From Bernardetiaceae bacterium (GTDB lineage: Bacteria > Bacteroidota > Bacteroidia > Cytophagales > Thermoflexibacteraceae): 64,000 bases of DNA. The translations under genes and the position numbers were made by a program. The stretch is from NCBI GenBank assembly GCA_025057115.1, contig JANWWZ010000011.1, positions 1-64,000 of the forward strand, written 5' to 3'. The notes beneath the pieces are model-generated. The model was not told the origin of the DNA. It ran no database searches and saw nothing but the letters and a program-made list of their open reading frames with translations. Below are positions 9,819-20,108 of the stretch, piece by piece. Numbering within the stretch: the stretch's first letter is position 1; every line of letters starts with the position of its first letter.

Positions 9819-12800
9819 TTACTTGTTAATCAAAAATTTAATCTCCTGATTACCCGAAAAGTGCTCTACCTGTAACACATACCAACCAGAAGCAAAAGAT
9901 ACTTTGCTGCTTAGCTCTTCCACTCCCGTGGCAGTTGTGAGGCTACCTTCGTAGATTACTTTGCCAGTGAGATCTATTAAGCGAATAGAGGCGTTTTGCA
10001 TATTTTCCCACTGCAAGAAAACCTTTTCTGGAGCTGGATTGGGAAAAATTTTAATAAACTGCTTTACAGAAGATGAAGGCAAGGCAGTTAGCATTTCAGA
10101 GCGAAGCTCCAAAGTAGCAAACGGTCCGGCATTGTGATGATAGCCCCATGCTCGTACGTGAATTTGAACAGGTTTGTCAAGCCATTCAGAAGGCAGGGTA
10201 AAAAAAGTATGAGTAGTAAAATCATGCACTACTATCTGTTGCGTTCCTTTCAATTGTACTTGCACTTCGTAGCGCTGTACATTTCCTTGCTGCGGGGGTT
10301 CCCATGTGAGTTGAGTACCTGTTAGGCGTAAATTCAAGGGAGCAGAAATTTCCTGCAGCATCACTTGAATGGTTACTGATGCATTTTTTGATGCTATGGT
10401 ATTTCCCACTCCAGCTGTAAACTCAAAGCTGTCGAATCCGATAAAATCTGTGCGCGGGTAGTAAACCATGCTGCCTATTTGGCTGAGGGAATAATTTTTA
10501 CCACTTTGCGCTAACTGACCCTGAATGCGCAAAACGCCATAGAAGGGCAGCGACTCTAATCGAATAAAGTCAGGGGAAGAATTTCCATAGCTAAAGTGCT
10601 TAACAAAGTCGCTGGCTAAAAATGCCAATGGCTGATTTTCAAAAGTTTGCTTGTCAAAGGAAAACACCTTAGGGCGCAGCAGGGGCTGTGATTGCAAGTT
10701 CAAAAGACCAACATCAGACCACTGGGCTCCATCAAAAGCCTTCCAATAAAGCGTATCAGTAGTTGTTTGTTCTTCGTCTAAAGGTTGGTAAGTGAGATGA
10801 TGCAGTTGGTCAACAGGGAGAATAAAGGGCTCTTGGAGAGGGATGCCGCGCCAGAGAAGTTGTCCTCGCTTGGGCAAGGTCTGAATTTGTATGCTTTTCA
10901 ACGAATCGCCATCGGCATCGGCGTAATGAGCAGCGAAAGTAGCTAGGGAAAGTGCAATGCTGCCTACTCCTTCAGCAGTAAAATTGCTTACTTGAGGAGG
11001 CGTATTCCACACCTGAATTTCCAAAATCGCTGGCGGCTCTGCCCATTCTGTTCCATCAAAGGCTGTCCAGGCAAAACGCTGTACGCCCAGCTTAAACGCG
11101 CTGGGATAAAAACTGATTTCTTGAGTACTGTCCAGCGGAATGGGAATACTGCCCCCTATTACCCGACCATTATGCCGCCAGTTTCCACCCAGTTGGCCCC
11201 ACAACTGAATGGCTTTCAATGGATCGCCATCGGCATCGTGGAAATGCACCGCCCAATGGCTATAGCGCAGTTGAAGAACTTTCCGCCAGTGAACTCGCTT
11301 CTGAAAAGCAATTACTTTGGGTGCAGTATTCCAAACTGCTATTTCAACTCTGGCTGCATTACTCCAATCAACTCCATCAAATGCTTGCCAAGTAAAAAAG
11401 TCTTTTCCTGTAAATTCTTGCAACGGTTGATAGACTAACTGGCTCAGGGCTCTTCTACTTACCGTTACTGGCACAGTTTGAATAGGTTGACCGCCAACTA
11501 ACAAGCGCCCATTTTGTGGCAAATAATCAATGCGGATTTGCTGCAGAGAATCTCCCTCTACATCCCAATAGAGCGAATCAAAAAATTTAGCATCGAATGC
11601 AAACAAATTCCCCGACTTTACTCGGATGTTTTGCCACTTAGTTGTTGGCGCATCATTTACTGGCAATACGCGAACTTTGAACTTAACAGAGGCGGTGTTT
11701 TTTCCATTGCTCACCCACAAAGTAACTTCTGTTTCTCCAAAAGCGTTAGGAGCTGGCACAATCAATAACCTGCGCGAGGCATCAATACCTAGCCAGTAGA
11801 ACCCTTGGCGAGGCAGTAGTTCAGGATTGGCAGCAAAAACTTCGATTCTTAACAATTGATCGGAAAGTTCACCGTAGTGGATGCGCACAGGCAAAGTAAT
11901 GGGAGTATCTTCTAACGTGGTTACATTCAAAATAGGCTCGATGGTGGGAATGGGTAGTACCGGCTCTGGGGGCTTGGTTATTTGGATGGTAGTGGTAGCT
12001 GGAGCGATAGCCCAGTCAGTTCCATCAAAGGCTGTCCATTGAAAGTGCACTGTCCCTGTAAAGTGAAGCGAAGGATGATAGGAAAGCTGCCAAATTTGAG
12101 TAGCAGGAATCACCGTGCCAACAGAAATAGGCACACCAGCCAATTTTAGCGTTCCACTCACAGGTAAGGTAAGTATTTTGATAGCTGCTAGGGGATCATT
12201 TTCCACATCGCTATAGTGCGCAGTGAACTTGGCAAGCGTGAAGCTGTATATGCTGTTTTCAAACATGCTTACAGTGAAATTATTCACTGTAGGGGCATCA
12301 TTCACAGGATTGACTGTGAGTTGAAAAGTTCGCGTAGCAGTATGGACCCCATCGGTTGCCGTAATGGTGATTTGCGCCGTTCCATGTTGATTGGGCAAGG
12401 GAGTAAGTTGTAGCTGTCTACTGGCTCCCGTTCCAGACCAGACTAAATTGGAATTAGGAATTAAGGTAGGATTATTGCTGGCTTGAGAAATAGTCAGCAG
12501 TGTTTCGGGCAATATGCCATAAGTAATTAGAACAGGAGTACTTACTGGAGTGTCTTCGAGAGTGGTAACGTCTGTTATGGGAGCTATAGCAGGGACGTTG
12601 TTGCAAACTATGATTTGTTGTTGCAGGAGGCAGTCTTCGCGTTGATAGCGAAAAGTATAAGTACCTGTAGCGGTGAACAAGCGCGAAGTTTGGTGGCTTC
12701 CATTGTCCAACCATTCAAATTGACTTGCCACGGGAACAAATGCCCATGCTTTTTCTACAACGTTAGCGGTAAGGTGTTGGTTGTTGATTCCAGGAATAGC

Positions 12801-15800
12801 CACTCCTGCTGTTCCATCGAAATTCTCTATACCAGCAATAAACTTGGACACTGGAGAAGCCTCTATGCGCCCAATGTGGAGCTCTATGCGGTTGAAACTC
12901 TCATAGAGCATAATTTGTCCACTAACGGTTTTGCTAAGATCATTTTCTTGCACCATGTCAAAAAATTCAACTATGAACTTGCGCAAGGGAGCAGTTCCCA
13001 CAGTTTGGTAACGAACCTTACTAGTGGTGGCAAAGCGCAAATTCGTCCATGCCAATGCTATAAAGTCGTTGACAATCAATGGGTTAGGGATAGTACGCTG
13101 CAGGAAGTTGATGTAGTCGAAGTCTACTTTTCTGAAGGTCAAAAACCCTTCCGCGCTAATGTAGGCATGAGTAAATGTGCGATTGTAAAACTTAAATGGG
13201 AAACCGATGGGAATAGCGCCAGAAGCTCCGTCGTTAGAGAGGGAAATTTCTGTGGCTGCACTCATGTTTTCAGGCTGAAAATCAATGGCTTGTAATTGAT
13301 AGCCATCGTCTTCCACCCCATTGATTTGCACCATGACTGGCAAGGTACAACTGCTTAAGGAAGGGGTTGCACTTACTGTCATGGTCGGCAAGGCTGGAAT
13401 TGGTACTTGTAGAGAAGCCGAGTTGTTGGTAAAAATTTCGTCGCTACTCCAGTTAATTTTTGCTTCAATGATTACTTGACCAGCTGTGCTGGGAGTAAAA
13501 GTTTGTACAAAAGTATAGGTAGTAGTTTGACCTGTTGCAAGGGCAGTAGTAAGTGCGAAATTTTCGCTTGTCCATGGTCCCCCGTTGATGCGGTAAGAAA
13601 GCGGAATGGTCGTACCTGCTGAGATAGAACTACTGCCTTGGTTTTTTAGTGTCAAGCGCACTTGTTGCGGTTGGGAGGAAGCTATGCAACCTCCCGCTGG
13701 AGTAATTCTTTCTACTTGTATTAGCGCTAAATCCCAGCTAGGTCCACTACCTGTAGGAGTGCCGTGATTGGCGTAGCTATATACTCCTGTTACATTTAAT
13801 GTAGTGTTGCGAGCCCGAACTGTAAACCAATGTCGCATGCCGTTTTGCAGTCCCGTAGCTGTGTAGGTAGTAGTAGGAGCTGGTACAGTGGCAAACACTT
13901 CCCACGTTGCCTTTAAGGGGTTAAGCCATAATACTTCGTATTCGTCGGCTCCTGCAACAGCGTTCCAATTCAGGGTTAAGCTATTATTGCCCGCTACTAA
14001 AGGAATACTATACGGATTGGGAAGCATTAATGGGATATCAATCAACTGCAAGGGCGGGGAAAGATCTACATAAGAAGCCGAACTTGCCCCCGTTCCAGAA
14101 ATGCGTATGCGAGCATTGTTAGCTACTATGCCTGTAGGAGGAGTCCAATGAAACATGCCTTGAGAGGCAGGCGCCGTGCCTAACGTTTGCCAAGTAGTAC
14201 CGTTGAAAAACTCGACCGTTACATTTCCTACAATGCCGCGGCTATCCCATACTACAGGAGTAAGCCGTCGCTCATGAGTAGTGGGATTGCGCAGAGCGAG
14301 AAACTCTCCTTCTATCTGCCAAGTGAGTGCATAAGGCTGTACATCTCCTATGGCAATTCCTGCTCCTGTTACAGTAATTTCCCACACGCCTTCCTCGGGT
14401 AGATCTACTACAATTTGCTCGTTGTTGTTGAGGTTATCTACTCCTTGTACTGCTGGGCTGGCAGGTGTGGTAGGATTAAGCACCAGCGGTAAAAAAACAG
14501 TTGAAGAAGGAGACTTAGCTTGCAGATTGAGATCATTTACCAAAGTAGGTGAAGGAGTAGCACTAGGCAAGGCAGCAGGGTCATTCCAAGAAAGCATGAT
14601 TTTTAATTGCAGCTTGCCAGCAGGGACGTGGATATAATGCGTATGGGTTTGCCCTTGTGCTACTTGATTGAGAGCAAAGCGGGTTTCGGTGATGGCAGCC
14701 GCTGCATTAAAAGCATTGAGCTTGCCAAAGCCGAAAATGTAATCTGGACCAGGATTTCCTAAGTCAGTAGCTCCGTTGAGCAGCACTGCTCGAATTAGGT
14801 CTGAAGAAGGAGTATGCCCATAAAGTTCGCGGTAATGCTGATAGAGCAGAGCAGCTACTCCTGAAACATGAGGAGCAGCCATTGAAGTACCCGTCCAGCC
14901 TACATCACCGTAGGTGTGGGTAGGAATAGTAGAAAGCACATCTACGCCCAATGCAGCAATATGAGGTTGCAAACGTCCATCGCGAGTAGGTCCCGCAGAG
15001 CTTTGATTTCCTCCTACCCACATGCGAGCATCATGAGCATTTAACCCTGCAACGCTGATGATATTTTTAGCTCCATTAACCGTATTGCGATAGCCTCCAC
15101 AAGCCCCGCCGCTGTTCCCTGCAGCAAATACATGCAACAGCTGAGGAAAAGCGTTTACTACTAAGTCTTGAGAGCGGTTAGTAGTGCTATAGTTGATCCC
15201 TCCTGCTGAACAAGTGTGTGAAGGTCCGTAAGAGTTTTGGGTAATTACGATATTATTTCGCTCAACAGCTTGAAGCATCTCGTAAGGAACATAGCCTTCT
15301 GGTGTGCCAGTGGAAACGATGTTATACTGAAATAAGCGAGCTTCGGGAGCTATTCCTCGCGCATCGAGGTAGCGCAGACCAGCTCCTCCTATTGTGCCTG
15401 ATACATGGGTGGCATGTTCGCGCCAACTAGCTGACTCGCCCATGTGAGGTTCTTGTGGCAAACTTCGCCCTAAAAAGTCTATGTGGGTATCTGCTCCAAT
15501 AATCGCGCTGCCATCCCATACACCTACATGGACTCCTTTACCAGTTAAGTGCGGCAAATGGTATTGTAAAGCTCCTGCTCGGCTTTGGGTTACCCCTAGT
15601 TGATTTTGCAACTGCTCAGCAATGGCGTACTCTGCCCATACTAACCAAGGCTGCTCTAACAAGTCAAAAAGGCGTTTTTTAGCAACTTTTATCCGCACTA
15701 GATCAAACTGGGGGTAGTGAGCTTCTATAGTTGCTTCCGAAGGCAAGTTGTTAATTATTTCTTGGAGGCTTGTATTGGGAAGCGTTAAAGCATCTATCCA

Positions 15801-16217
15801 AACAGAATGCTTGTCCTGTATGGCTTCGGAAGGAAAATACTTTCCAAATTCAGGGGCGGCTTTTTGAGCCTTGCCGTAGTTTTCTATTTTTTCTACCCAT
15901 GGCAAGCGTTGCAATGATGTTAATTTTTCTGCCGAAATGCTAACTAAATAAGTATTATTACCCTTATAGCCGATTATTTTACATTGGTATGCTTCCAGCA
16001 CTGCTTTTTCTGAAGGAGTGGGCAGGTGTTTTAATTGTAACAACTTGAGTTGATTGTCCTTGTTGAGTGCGCGGGTATTTTCTCCCTCTATCTCTGATTT
16101 GGATTGCCCAAAGTAGTTTGGTGCAGTTGAATTTCGTTGACCAAGGGCGCTTTGCTGCCAAAATCCAAACAAAATGATCAATGCCTTCGCCAGAGGCAGA
16201 GTAAATTTTCTACTCAT
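9819..16217 (-). CDS. Giant subtilisin-like (S8) serine protease with FN3/CARDB/cadherin-like repeats and T9SS sorting domain
   Basis: 2132 aa with signal peptide (cleavage near ALGQ, residue 26). An inhibitor-like propeptide (about 30-200) precedes an S8 catalytic domain with Asp235 (GVWDG), His268 (EHATHVSG), Asn368 (AAGNSGG) and Ser445 (GTSMAAPH), so the triad is complete. After it come a P-domain-like beta-sandwich, an FN3 module, a CARDB-like module and at least five cadherin/VCBS-like modules with the recurring phrases TLEDTP, PVNDAPT and AFDGTDW/EW. The C-terminal Por domain (IFPNPAPEKVFLQW to the end) marks it for type IX secretion and attachment to or release from the cell surface. 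It probably degrades extracellular protein or processes surface proteins; the substrate is unknown. Likely cotranscribed with the LamG/LRR gene that follows. Confidence 0.9.
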   Translation of the reverse strand: MSRKFTLPLAKALIILFGFWQQSALGQRNSTAPNYFGQSKSEIEGENTRALNKDNQLKLLQLKHLPTPSEKAVLEAYQCKIIGYKGNNTYLVSISAEKLTSLQRLPWVEKIENYGKAQKAAPEFGKYFPSEAIQDKHSVWIDALTLPNTSLQEIINNLPSEATIEAHYPQFDLVRIKVAKKRLFDLLEQPWLVWAEYAIAEQLQNQLGVTQSRAGALQYHLPHLTGKGVHVGVWDGSAIIGADTHIDFLGRSLPQEPHMGESASWREHATHVSGTIGGAGLRYLDARGIAPEARLFQYNIVSTGTPEGYVPYEMLQAVERNNIVITQNSYGPSHTCSAGGINYSTTNRSQDLVVNAFPQLLHVFAAGNSGGACGGYRNTVNGAKNIISVAGLNAHDARMWVGGNQSSAGPTRDGRLQPHIAALGVDVLSTIPTHTYGDVGWTGTSMAAPHVSGVAALLYQHYRELYGHTPSSDLIRAVLLNGATDLGNPGPDYIFGFGKLNAFNAAAAITETRFALNQVAQGQTHTHYIHVPAGKLQLKIMLSWNDPAALPSATPSPTLVNDLNLQAKSPSSTVFLPLVLNPTTPASPAVQGVDNLNNNEQIVVDLPEEGVWEITVTGAGIAIGDVQPYALTWQIEGEFLALRNPTTHERRLTPVVWDSRGIVGNVTVEFFNGTTWQTLGTAPASQGMFHWTPPTGIVANNARIRISGTGASSASYVDLSPPLQLIDIPLMLPNPYSIPLVAGNNSLTLNWNAVAGADEYEVLWLNPLKATWEVFATVPAPTTTYTATGLQNGMRHWFTVRARNTTLNVTGVYSYANHGTPTGSGPSWDLALIQVERITPAGGCIASSQPQQVRLTLKNQGSSSISAGTTIPLSYRINGGPWTSENFALTTALATGQTTTYTFVQTFTPSTAGQVIIEAKINWSSDEIFTNNSASLQVPIPALPTMTVSATPSLSSCTLPVMVQINGVEDDGYQLQAIDFQPENMSAATEISLSNDGASGAIPIGFPFKFYNRTFTHAYISAEGFLTFRKVDFDYINFLQRTIPNPLIVNDFIALAWTNLRFATTSKVRYQTVGTAPLRKFIVEFFDMVQENDLSKTVSGQIMLYESFNRIELHIGRIEASPVSKFIAGIENFDGTAGVAIPGINNQHLTANVVEKAWAFVPVASQFEWLDNGSHQTSRLFTATGTYTFRYQREDCLLQQQIIVCNNVPAIAPITDVTTLEDTPVSTPVLITYGILPETLLTISQASNNPTLIPNSNLVWSGTGASRQLQLTPLPNQHGTAQITITATDGVHTATRTFQLTVNPVNDAPTVNNFTVSMFENSIYSFTLAKFTAHYSDVENDPLAAIKILTLPVSGTLKLAGVPISVGTVIPATQIWQLSYHPSLHFTGTVHFQWTAFDGTDWAIAPATTTIQITKPPEPVLPIPTIEPILNVTTLEDTPITLPVRIHYGELSDQLLRIEVFAANPELLPRQGFYWLGIDASRRLLIVPAPNAFGETEVTLWVSNGKNTASVKFKVRVLPVNDAPTTKWQNIRVKSGNLFAFDAKFFDSLYWDVEGDSLQQIRIDYLPQNGRLLVGGQPIQTVPVTVSRRALSQLVYQPLQEFTGKDFFTWQAFDGVDWSNAARVEIAVWNTAPKVIAFQKRVHWRKVLQLRYSHWAVHFHDADGDPLKAIQLWGQLGGNWRHNGRVIGGSIPIPLDSTQEISFYPSAFKLGVQRFAWTAFDGTEWAEPPAILEIQVWNTPPQVSNFTAEGVGSIALSLATFAAHYADADGDSLKSIQIQTLPKRGQLLWRGIPLQEPFILPVDQLHHLTYQPLDEEQTTTDTLYWKAFDGAQWSDVGLLNLQSQPLLRPKVFSFDKQTFENQPLAFLASDFVKHFSYGNSSPDFIRLESLPFYGVLRIQGQLAQSGKNYSLSQIGSMVYYPRTDFIGFDSFEFTAGVGNTIASKNASVTIQVMLQEISAPLNLRLTGTQLTWEPPQQGNVQRYEVQVQLKGTQQIVVHDFTTHTFFTLPSEWLDKPVQIHVRAWGYHHNAGPFATLELRSEMLTALPSSSVKQFIKIFPNPAPEKVFLQWENMQNASIRLIDLTGKVIYEGSLTTATGVEELSSKVSFASGWYVLQVEHFSGNQEIKFLINK

Positions 16218-16296
16218 AAGCTGCTTTAGCTCAAGGGTTTTTATTTTTTTTATAAAACGAAAGGCAGCAGCTTGAGGTTGAAGCTATTGTAAGATA

Positions 16297-17301
16297 TTAC
16301 AAAAAACTTTTAAGCCATAGTTTACCCATACTGGTTGGATCCAACAATTGGTGAGAAAGAGCGGAGAAACTGTATTTTCTCACCGTCGCCTTATCTACGT
16401 CTGCTTGCGTCAAAATGGCTTTCCAGAAACGGATAAGGGTTCGCTTCATGGCTTTGCAAAGCGCAGGTCGGTGGCAGTGATATTGCCGATAGGCGTTCCA
16501 GAACTTTAATAGCCAGTAGTATGAATTCTCAACAAAAGTACTACTGGGATTAAGTTGCTGATGACCAATCCCAAGATGAAGGGAGATTTCTTCTTCTGTG
16601 GGTTCTATTCCAATCTTTTGCAGCTTGCCTTTGACGATCTGACGTACTTCTGCAGCAGTTTGGTCAGGAGAAGCATTCATCATACTCTGCTGGTAAATGC
16701 GATACTGTACCAAAAATTCAGGAATGAGATAGCAAACAAAATTTTCAGATAATCTACTCCAAAATTCATAGTCCTGACAAATGACAAAATTCTCGTTATA
16801 CTTTTCAAGAGCACAGCTGCGCCGCATCATAATACTGGAATGAATAAAGCAATTGTGAAAAAATAGCCGCGCATAGATTTCTTCAGAAGTCAGGCTCATG
16901 GACAAGGTTTCTCCCAGTGGCATTCCATCAGAATCAATGAATTCTATCCAAGTGCCGCAAAAGCCAATATTGGGATTGGCATCTAAAAGTTGTACTTGCT
17001 TGGCTAACCGCTCTGGCATAGCAATATCATCGGCATCCATGCGAGCAATATATTGACCACCAGTAAGGTCAATGGCTTTGTTTAATGTGCGAGTAAGACC
17101 TAAATTTTTGGGATTGTCAAAAAGTTTAATTCGCTTGTCTTGCTGGGCATAGTGTTCAGCAATAGCACGAGTTTTGTCGGTGGAAGCATCGTTGATAATA
17201 AGCAGTTCAAAATCCTTGAAAGTTTGGTGGAGAATGCTTTCAATGGCTTGGCTGATGTACTTTTCAGCGTTGTAAGCTGACATGATAAGGCTAACTTTCA
17301 T
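16297..17301 (-). CDS. Family 2 glycosyltransferase
   Basis: 334 aa. The GT-A nucleotide-sugar fold is evident: MKVSLIMSAYNAEKYISQAI, then LLIINDASTDKT, and the metal-binding Asp triad in YIARMDADDIAMPERL at about 89-104. Family 2 enzymes transfer a sugar from a UDP/GDP/dTDP-sugar to a growing polysaccharide or lipid-linked acceptor on the cytoplasmic face of the membrane. It has no signal peptide and no clear transmembrane anchor. Its start overlaps the end of the methyltransferase gene by 11 bp, so it is the last gene of a three-gene translationally coupled unit (18175-20019, 17291-18175, this gene). Donor and acceptor cannot be read from the sequence. Confidence 0.92.
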   Translation of the reverse strand: MKVSLIMSAYNAEKYISQAIESILHQTFKDFELLIINDASTDKTRAIAEHYAQQDKRIKLFDNPKNLGLTRTLNKAIDLTGGQYIARMDADDIAMPERLAKQVQLLDANPNIGFCGTWIEFIDSDGMPLGETLSMSLTSEEIYARLFFHNCFIHSSIMMRRSCALEKYNENFVICQDYEFWSRLSENFVCYLIPEFLVQYRIYQQSMMNASPDQTAAEVRQIVKGKLQKIGIEPTEEEISLHLGIGHQQLNPSSTFVENSYYWLLKFWNAYRQYHCHRPALCKAMKRTLIRFWKAILTQADVDKATVRKYSFSALSHQLLDPTSMGKLWLKSFL

Positions 17302-18175
17302 TTTTGTAAACGATGGCGGTAATGTGCTTAGAATAATTGTTGCCTAAATTTTTTGCAATACTCCTCAAAAATAATGCAATTTTCTTACTAGCGAGCCACT
17401 TTTGTGCCCACCAGTACTGCTTAAACGCCTTGAGTAAGCTTTCAAACTGATACCAAAGGCGATCGTACAAGAGTTCTATGCACTCAATTTGCCAAGGAAA
17501 TTTTTCTAAGATACTACTTACCTTATAATGCAAACGAGGATGTAAATAGTCCGTAAAGATGGCGTATGCCTGACGATACATAACCCGATAAATTTCCCCT
17601 GCAGCTTTTTGTTGCAGCTCCTGGGGAAGATGCCAGCCGTGAAGTCCATCAGAAGCTACTACAATGTCAAAAAAATTATCTATAAAAGGCAAATCTGTAG
17701 CACTTCCTACGACAAAATGATAAATATTTGCCTTCTTGTGTGCACTTTGCAAACAATGATAACGTGCTTTTTGAATTGCCGTTAGTGAAATATCCATAGC
17801 GACAATTAACTCAGCATAGGGATGCAAGCGCGCAGTGATATGCCCTAAACTACAGCCTATGTCTAAAATTTTAGCTTTTTTACCTAATTTTTCAGTTAAT
17901 TGGGCTACTTTTTCTACTACGTAATCATGCCGAAGGCATTCAGCAGCACGTTGGCTGTACTTCCAAGGCTCTGAGGCAGTCTGATAAAAATTTTCAAAAA
18001 ACGATAATCCTTCCTGTTGGTTTATCATGGAAGGCATCAGCATAACAGGAATTTTATCAACAAACGAATATTTTGTGCCATCTTCGAAAGACAAGTAATT
18101 TTCAAAAAGCTCAAAATTTTTGCTTTTTGTTTGCGGGCATTGAAGAAAAGAAGTAAGTGAAAAGGACATATGCAT
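17291..18175 (-). CDS. Class I SAM-dependent methyltransferase with Trm112-like N-terminus
   Basis: 294 aa from the ATG at 18175, chosen because it overlaps the stop codon of the upstream fusion gene as TGATG, a classic coupling junction; a longer reading would run 70 bp into that gene. The N-terminus (LTSFLQCPQTKSKNFELFENYLSFEDGTKYSF) looks like a Trm112-type domain that has lost most of its zinc cysteines. Motif I of the Rossmann methyltransferase fold is ILDIGCSLGHITARL (about residues 106-120), followed by VAMDIS and the motif IV-like FDIVVASDGLHGW. In a glycosyltransferase operon it most likely methylates a glycan or lipid-linked sugar intermediate (inference from context). Confidence 0.85.
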   Translation of the reverse strand: MHMSFSLTSFLQCPQTKSKNFELFENYLSFEDGTKYSFVDKIPVMLMPSMINQQEGLSFFENFYQTASEPWKYSQRAAECLRHDYVVEKVAQLTEKLGKKAKILDIGCSLGHITARLHPYAELIVAMDISLTAIQKARYHCLQSAHKKANIYHFVVGSATDLPFIDNFFDIVVASDGLHGWHLPQELQQKAAGEIYRVMYRQAYAIFTDYLHPRLHYKVSSILEKFPWQIECIELLYDRLWYQFESLLKAFKQYWWAQKWLASKKIALFLRSIAKNLGNNYSKHITAIVYKNES

Positions 18176-20019
18176 CAAATTTTCCGCTTCCAGCGATAGT
18201 ATTTGCGATACCACCAAGAAGTTTTTTTGAACATTTGAAACCAACCATCGCGAGGGAAAACGCTAGTGCGAAAAATCCTGAAGCGATCTTCCTCTATGTG
18301 CATTCCCCCGCTATCAGTGGCTACTGCCAGGTCAAAACCCGCCTGTTGTACCATTTTTTTTACTTTTTCATTGTAAAATCCAAAAGGGTAGGCAAAAACT
18401 TGAACAGGCTTGTTTATTTCTTTTTCAAGTTGGAGTTTACTGTTTACAATTTCGGCAAAGGCTTCTTCTTCAGATAACTGGGTAAGATCGGGGTGCGTCA
18501 TGGTGTGGGCGCCAATTTCCCACCCTGCTTTTGCAAAAGCCAACCGTTGCGCCTTGTCCATCAGTGCTGCTCGATGGTAGCCGCGGTCCGCATCCCAGTA
18601 GTTGTAGGTAATACTGGAGTCGCCCAGAAGAAAAATCACTCCTTTGTAGCCATATCGTTCCATCAGGGGTAATAAGTTTTCATAGTTATCTCGATAGCCA
18701 TCGTCAAAGGTAAGAATAATAGGTCGCTTAGGTGCTGTTTGAAGGGGCAACTCTCCTTTGACGTAAGCTAAGTAATCGCTAAAGGTGATGGGTTGCAACC
18801 TTTTCCAGCGAATAAGTTGCAAATGTTTGCCAATAGTAGAGCGCGTGACATAGATAGAATGGCTACAGTCGATAGGTTGAGCAGGAGTTTTATGATACAT
18901 TAAAATCGGAATGTGGCGTGGCCATAACCGATGGGCGATTGCTTTTTCATACACCCTATGAATTTGGGCAAATACTTCTTCTATGTTGTAAAAATTAATC
19001 ACTTGGTGGCTAATACATTTTTCTGGCATTGGGCACAAACCAGCAAGGAATGCATCTAAGTCGCGCTGAAACTGCTGCCAATCAAACGCAGGAAAATTTT
19101 TGCAAGGCAAAATATCACCATAGTTGGAATTAATGGCTTGTTGTAAATTTTCTTTGTTTATTAAGCCATGATAACATGCCTCGCCAATAGCAAACAGCGG
19201 TTTTTGCAACGCTAATGCCCCTATTCCTACTCGCCCTGCCCCAATAATAGCATGAGCTGCTGCCATTCGCTTGGGTACATCGTTTACAAAACCAGTAAGG
19301 ATTATTCTATCTGGAAACCTTTTTTGTAGGTCATTAATTGCAACTCGGTAGTGCAGGGGAAGTTCGTCGTAGCCTCCTCCAATCAAAAAAAGTCGCACGT
19401 CGGCGTATTTTTCAAGGATTTGAGGAAAGACAATGGTAGTAATTTGCGCAGCAATAACGCCCTTTCTGCCATTAAGCCTTCCTATGAGCAATATGTCTCG
19501 GTAAGGCGTTGGGTTGCTTGTTGATTGCAATAGTTCGAGAACAGAACTAAAGTCAGCTCCATTGGGAATTTGATGGATTTTCTCAGGCTTCATGCCTACT
19601 TCTTCTACTAGATGGCGGGTGAGATGAGGGCAAATGGAAATGACCCTATCTCCGTAAATATCAAAAAGTTTTACTGACAGGTGCAACTGCTGCCTGCCGT
19701 GAATCGTAGAGACTAACGGCGTTTTCAAGCCTAAAGTAGCAAAGTAACTCACCCAACTGGAAGCACGCGAATGAGCATGCACCAGATGAATACCGTGAGC
19801 AAGAATAAATTTTCTGATAAAAAAAATGTTTTTAACCCTTTGAGGATAAGAACGGTCCGAAATAGGCAGAGGAATGAGCTTTGCCGAAGTTTCAAGGGTG
19901 GCATCATCGGTGATAATATACACTTGATGCCCTGTCTTTATCTGCCACGCAGCAAGAGTGAGTACGTAATTAGTAGAGCCTGAAAGAAAGTTAGTGCACA
20001 TGACGTGAAGCACATTCAT
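18175..20019 (-). CDS. Fusion of a family 4 glycosyltransferase and a NodB-type polysaccharide deacetylase
   Basis: 614 aa from ATG 20019 (MNVLHVMCTNFLSGS), preferred over an ATG four codons upstream because a GAGG lies about 7 nt before it and GT4 proteins usually start this way. Residues 1 to about 345 form a GT-B glycosyltransferase: LVHAHSRASSWVSYF, HQIPNGADF and a C-terminal GRLNGRKG donor-domain motif. From about 365 a NodB carbohydrate esterase 4 domain begins: ILMYHKTPAQ, LTFDDGYRDNYENLLP (metal Asp), GAHTMTHPDL (metal His pair) and AYPFGFYNEK. All catalytic motifs of the deacetylase are present. No signal peptide is seen, so both activities appear cytoplasmic, which is uncommon for CE4 enzymes. 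First gene of the glycan operon, divergent from the GT2 gene at 20109. Confidence 0.88.
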   Translation of the reverse strand: MNVLHVMCTNFLSGSTNYVLTLAAWQIKTGHQVYIITDDATLETSAKLIPLPISDRSYPQRVKNIFFIRKFILAHGIHLVHAHSRASSWVSYFATLGLKTPLVSTIHGRQQLHLSVKLFDIYGDRVISICPHLTRHLVEEVGMKPEKIHQIPNGADFSSVLELLQSTSNPTPYRDILLIGRLNGRKGVIAAQITTIVFPQILEKYADVRLFLIGGGYDELPLHYRVAINDLQKRFPDRIILTGFVNDVPKRMAAAHAIIGAGRVGIGALALQKPLFAIGEACYHGLINKENLQQAINSNYGDILPCKNFPAFDWQQFQRDLDAFLAGLCPMPEKCISHQVINFYNIEEVFAQIHRVYEKAIAHRLWPRHIPILMYHKTPAQPIDCSHSIYVTRSTIGKHLQLIRWKRLQPITFSDYLAYVKGELPLQTAPKRPIILTFDDGYRDNYENLLPLMERYGYKGVIFLLGDSSITYNYWDADRGYHRAALMDKAQRLAFAKAGWEIGAHTMTHPDLTQLSEEEAFAEIVNSKLQLEKEINKPVQVFAYPFGFYNEKVKKMVQQAGFDLAVATDSGGMHIEEDRFRIFRTSVFPRDGWFQMFKKTSWWYRKYYRWKRKI

Positions 20020-20108
20020 GAGTCGCCTCATATAGGTTGATACTTACAAAATTAGTTTGCTAACTACAGAAAGGTCTTACTTTGCAAGGGTTTTATTTGT
20101 GCAATGCA

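Noticed and set aside
12615-13295. 226-codon open frame on the + strand
   Set aside because: It lies entirely antisense to the S8 protease gene, whose frame shows real domains; no signal, start site or family resemblance is visible.
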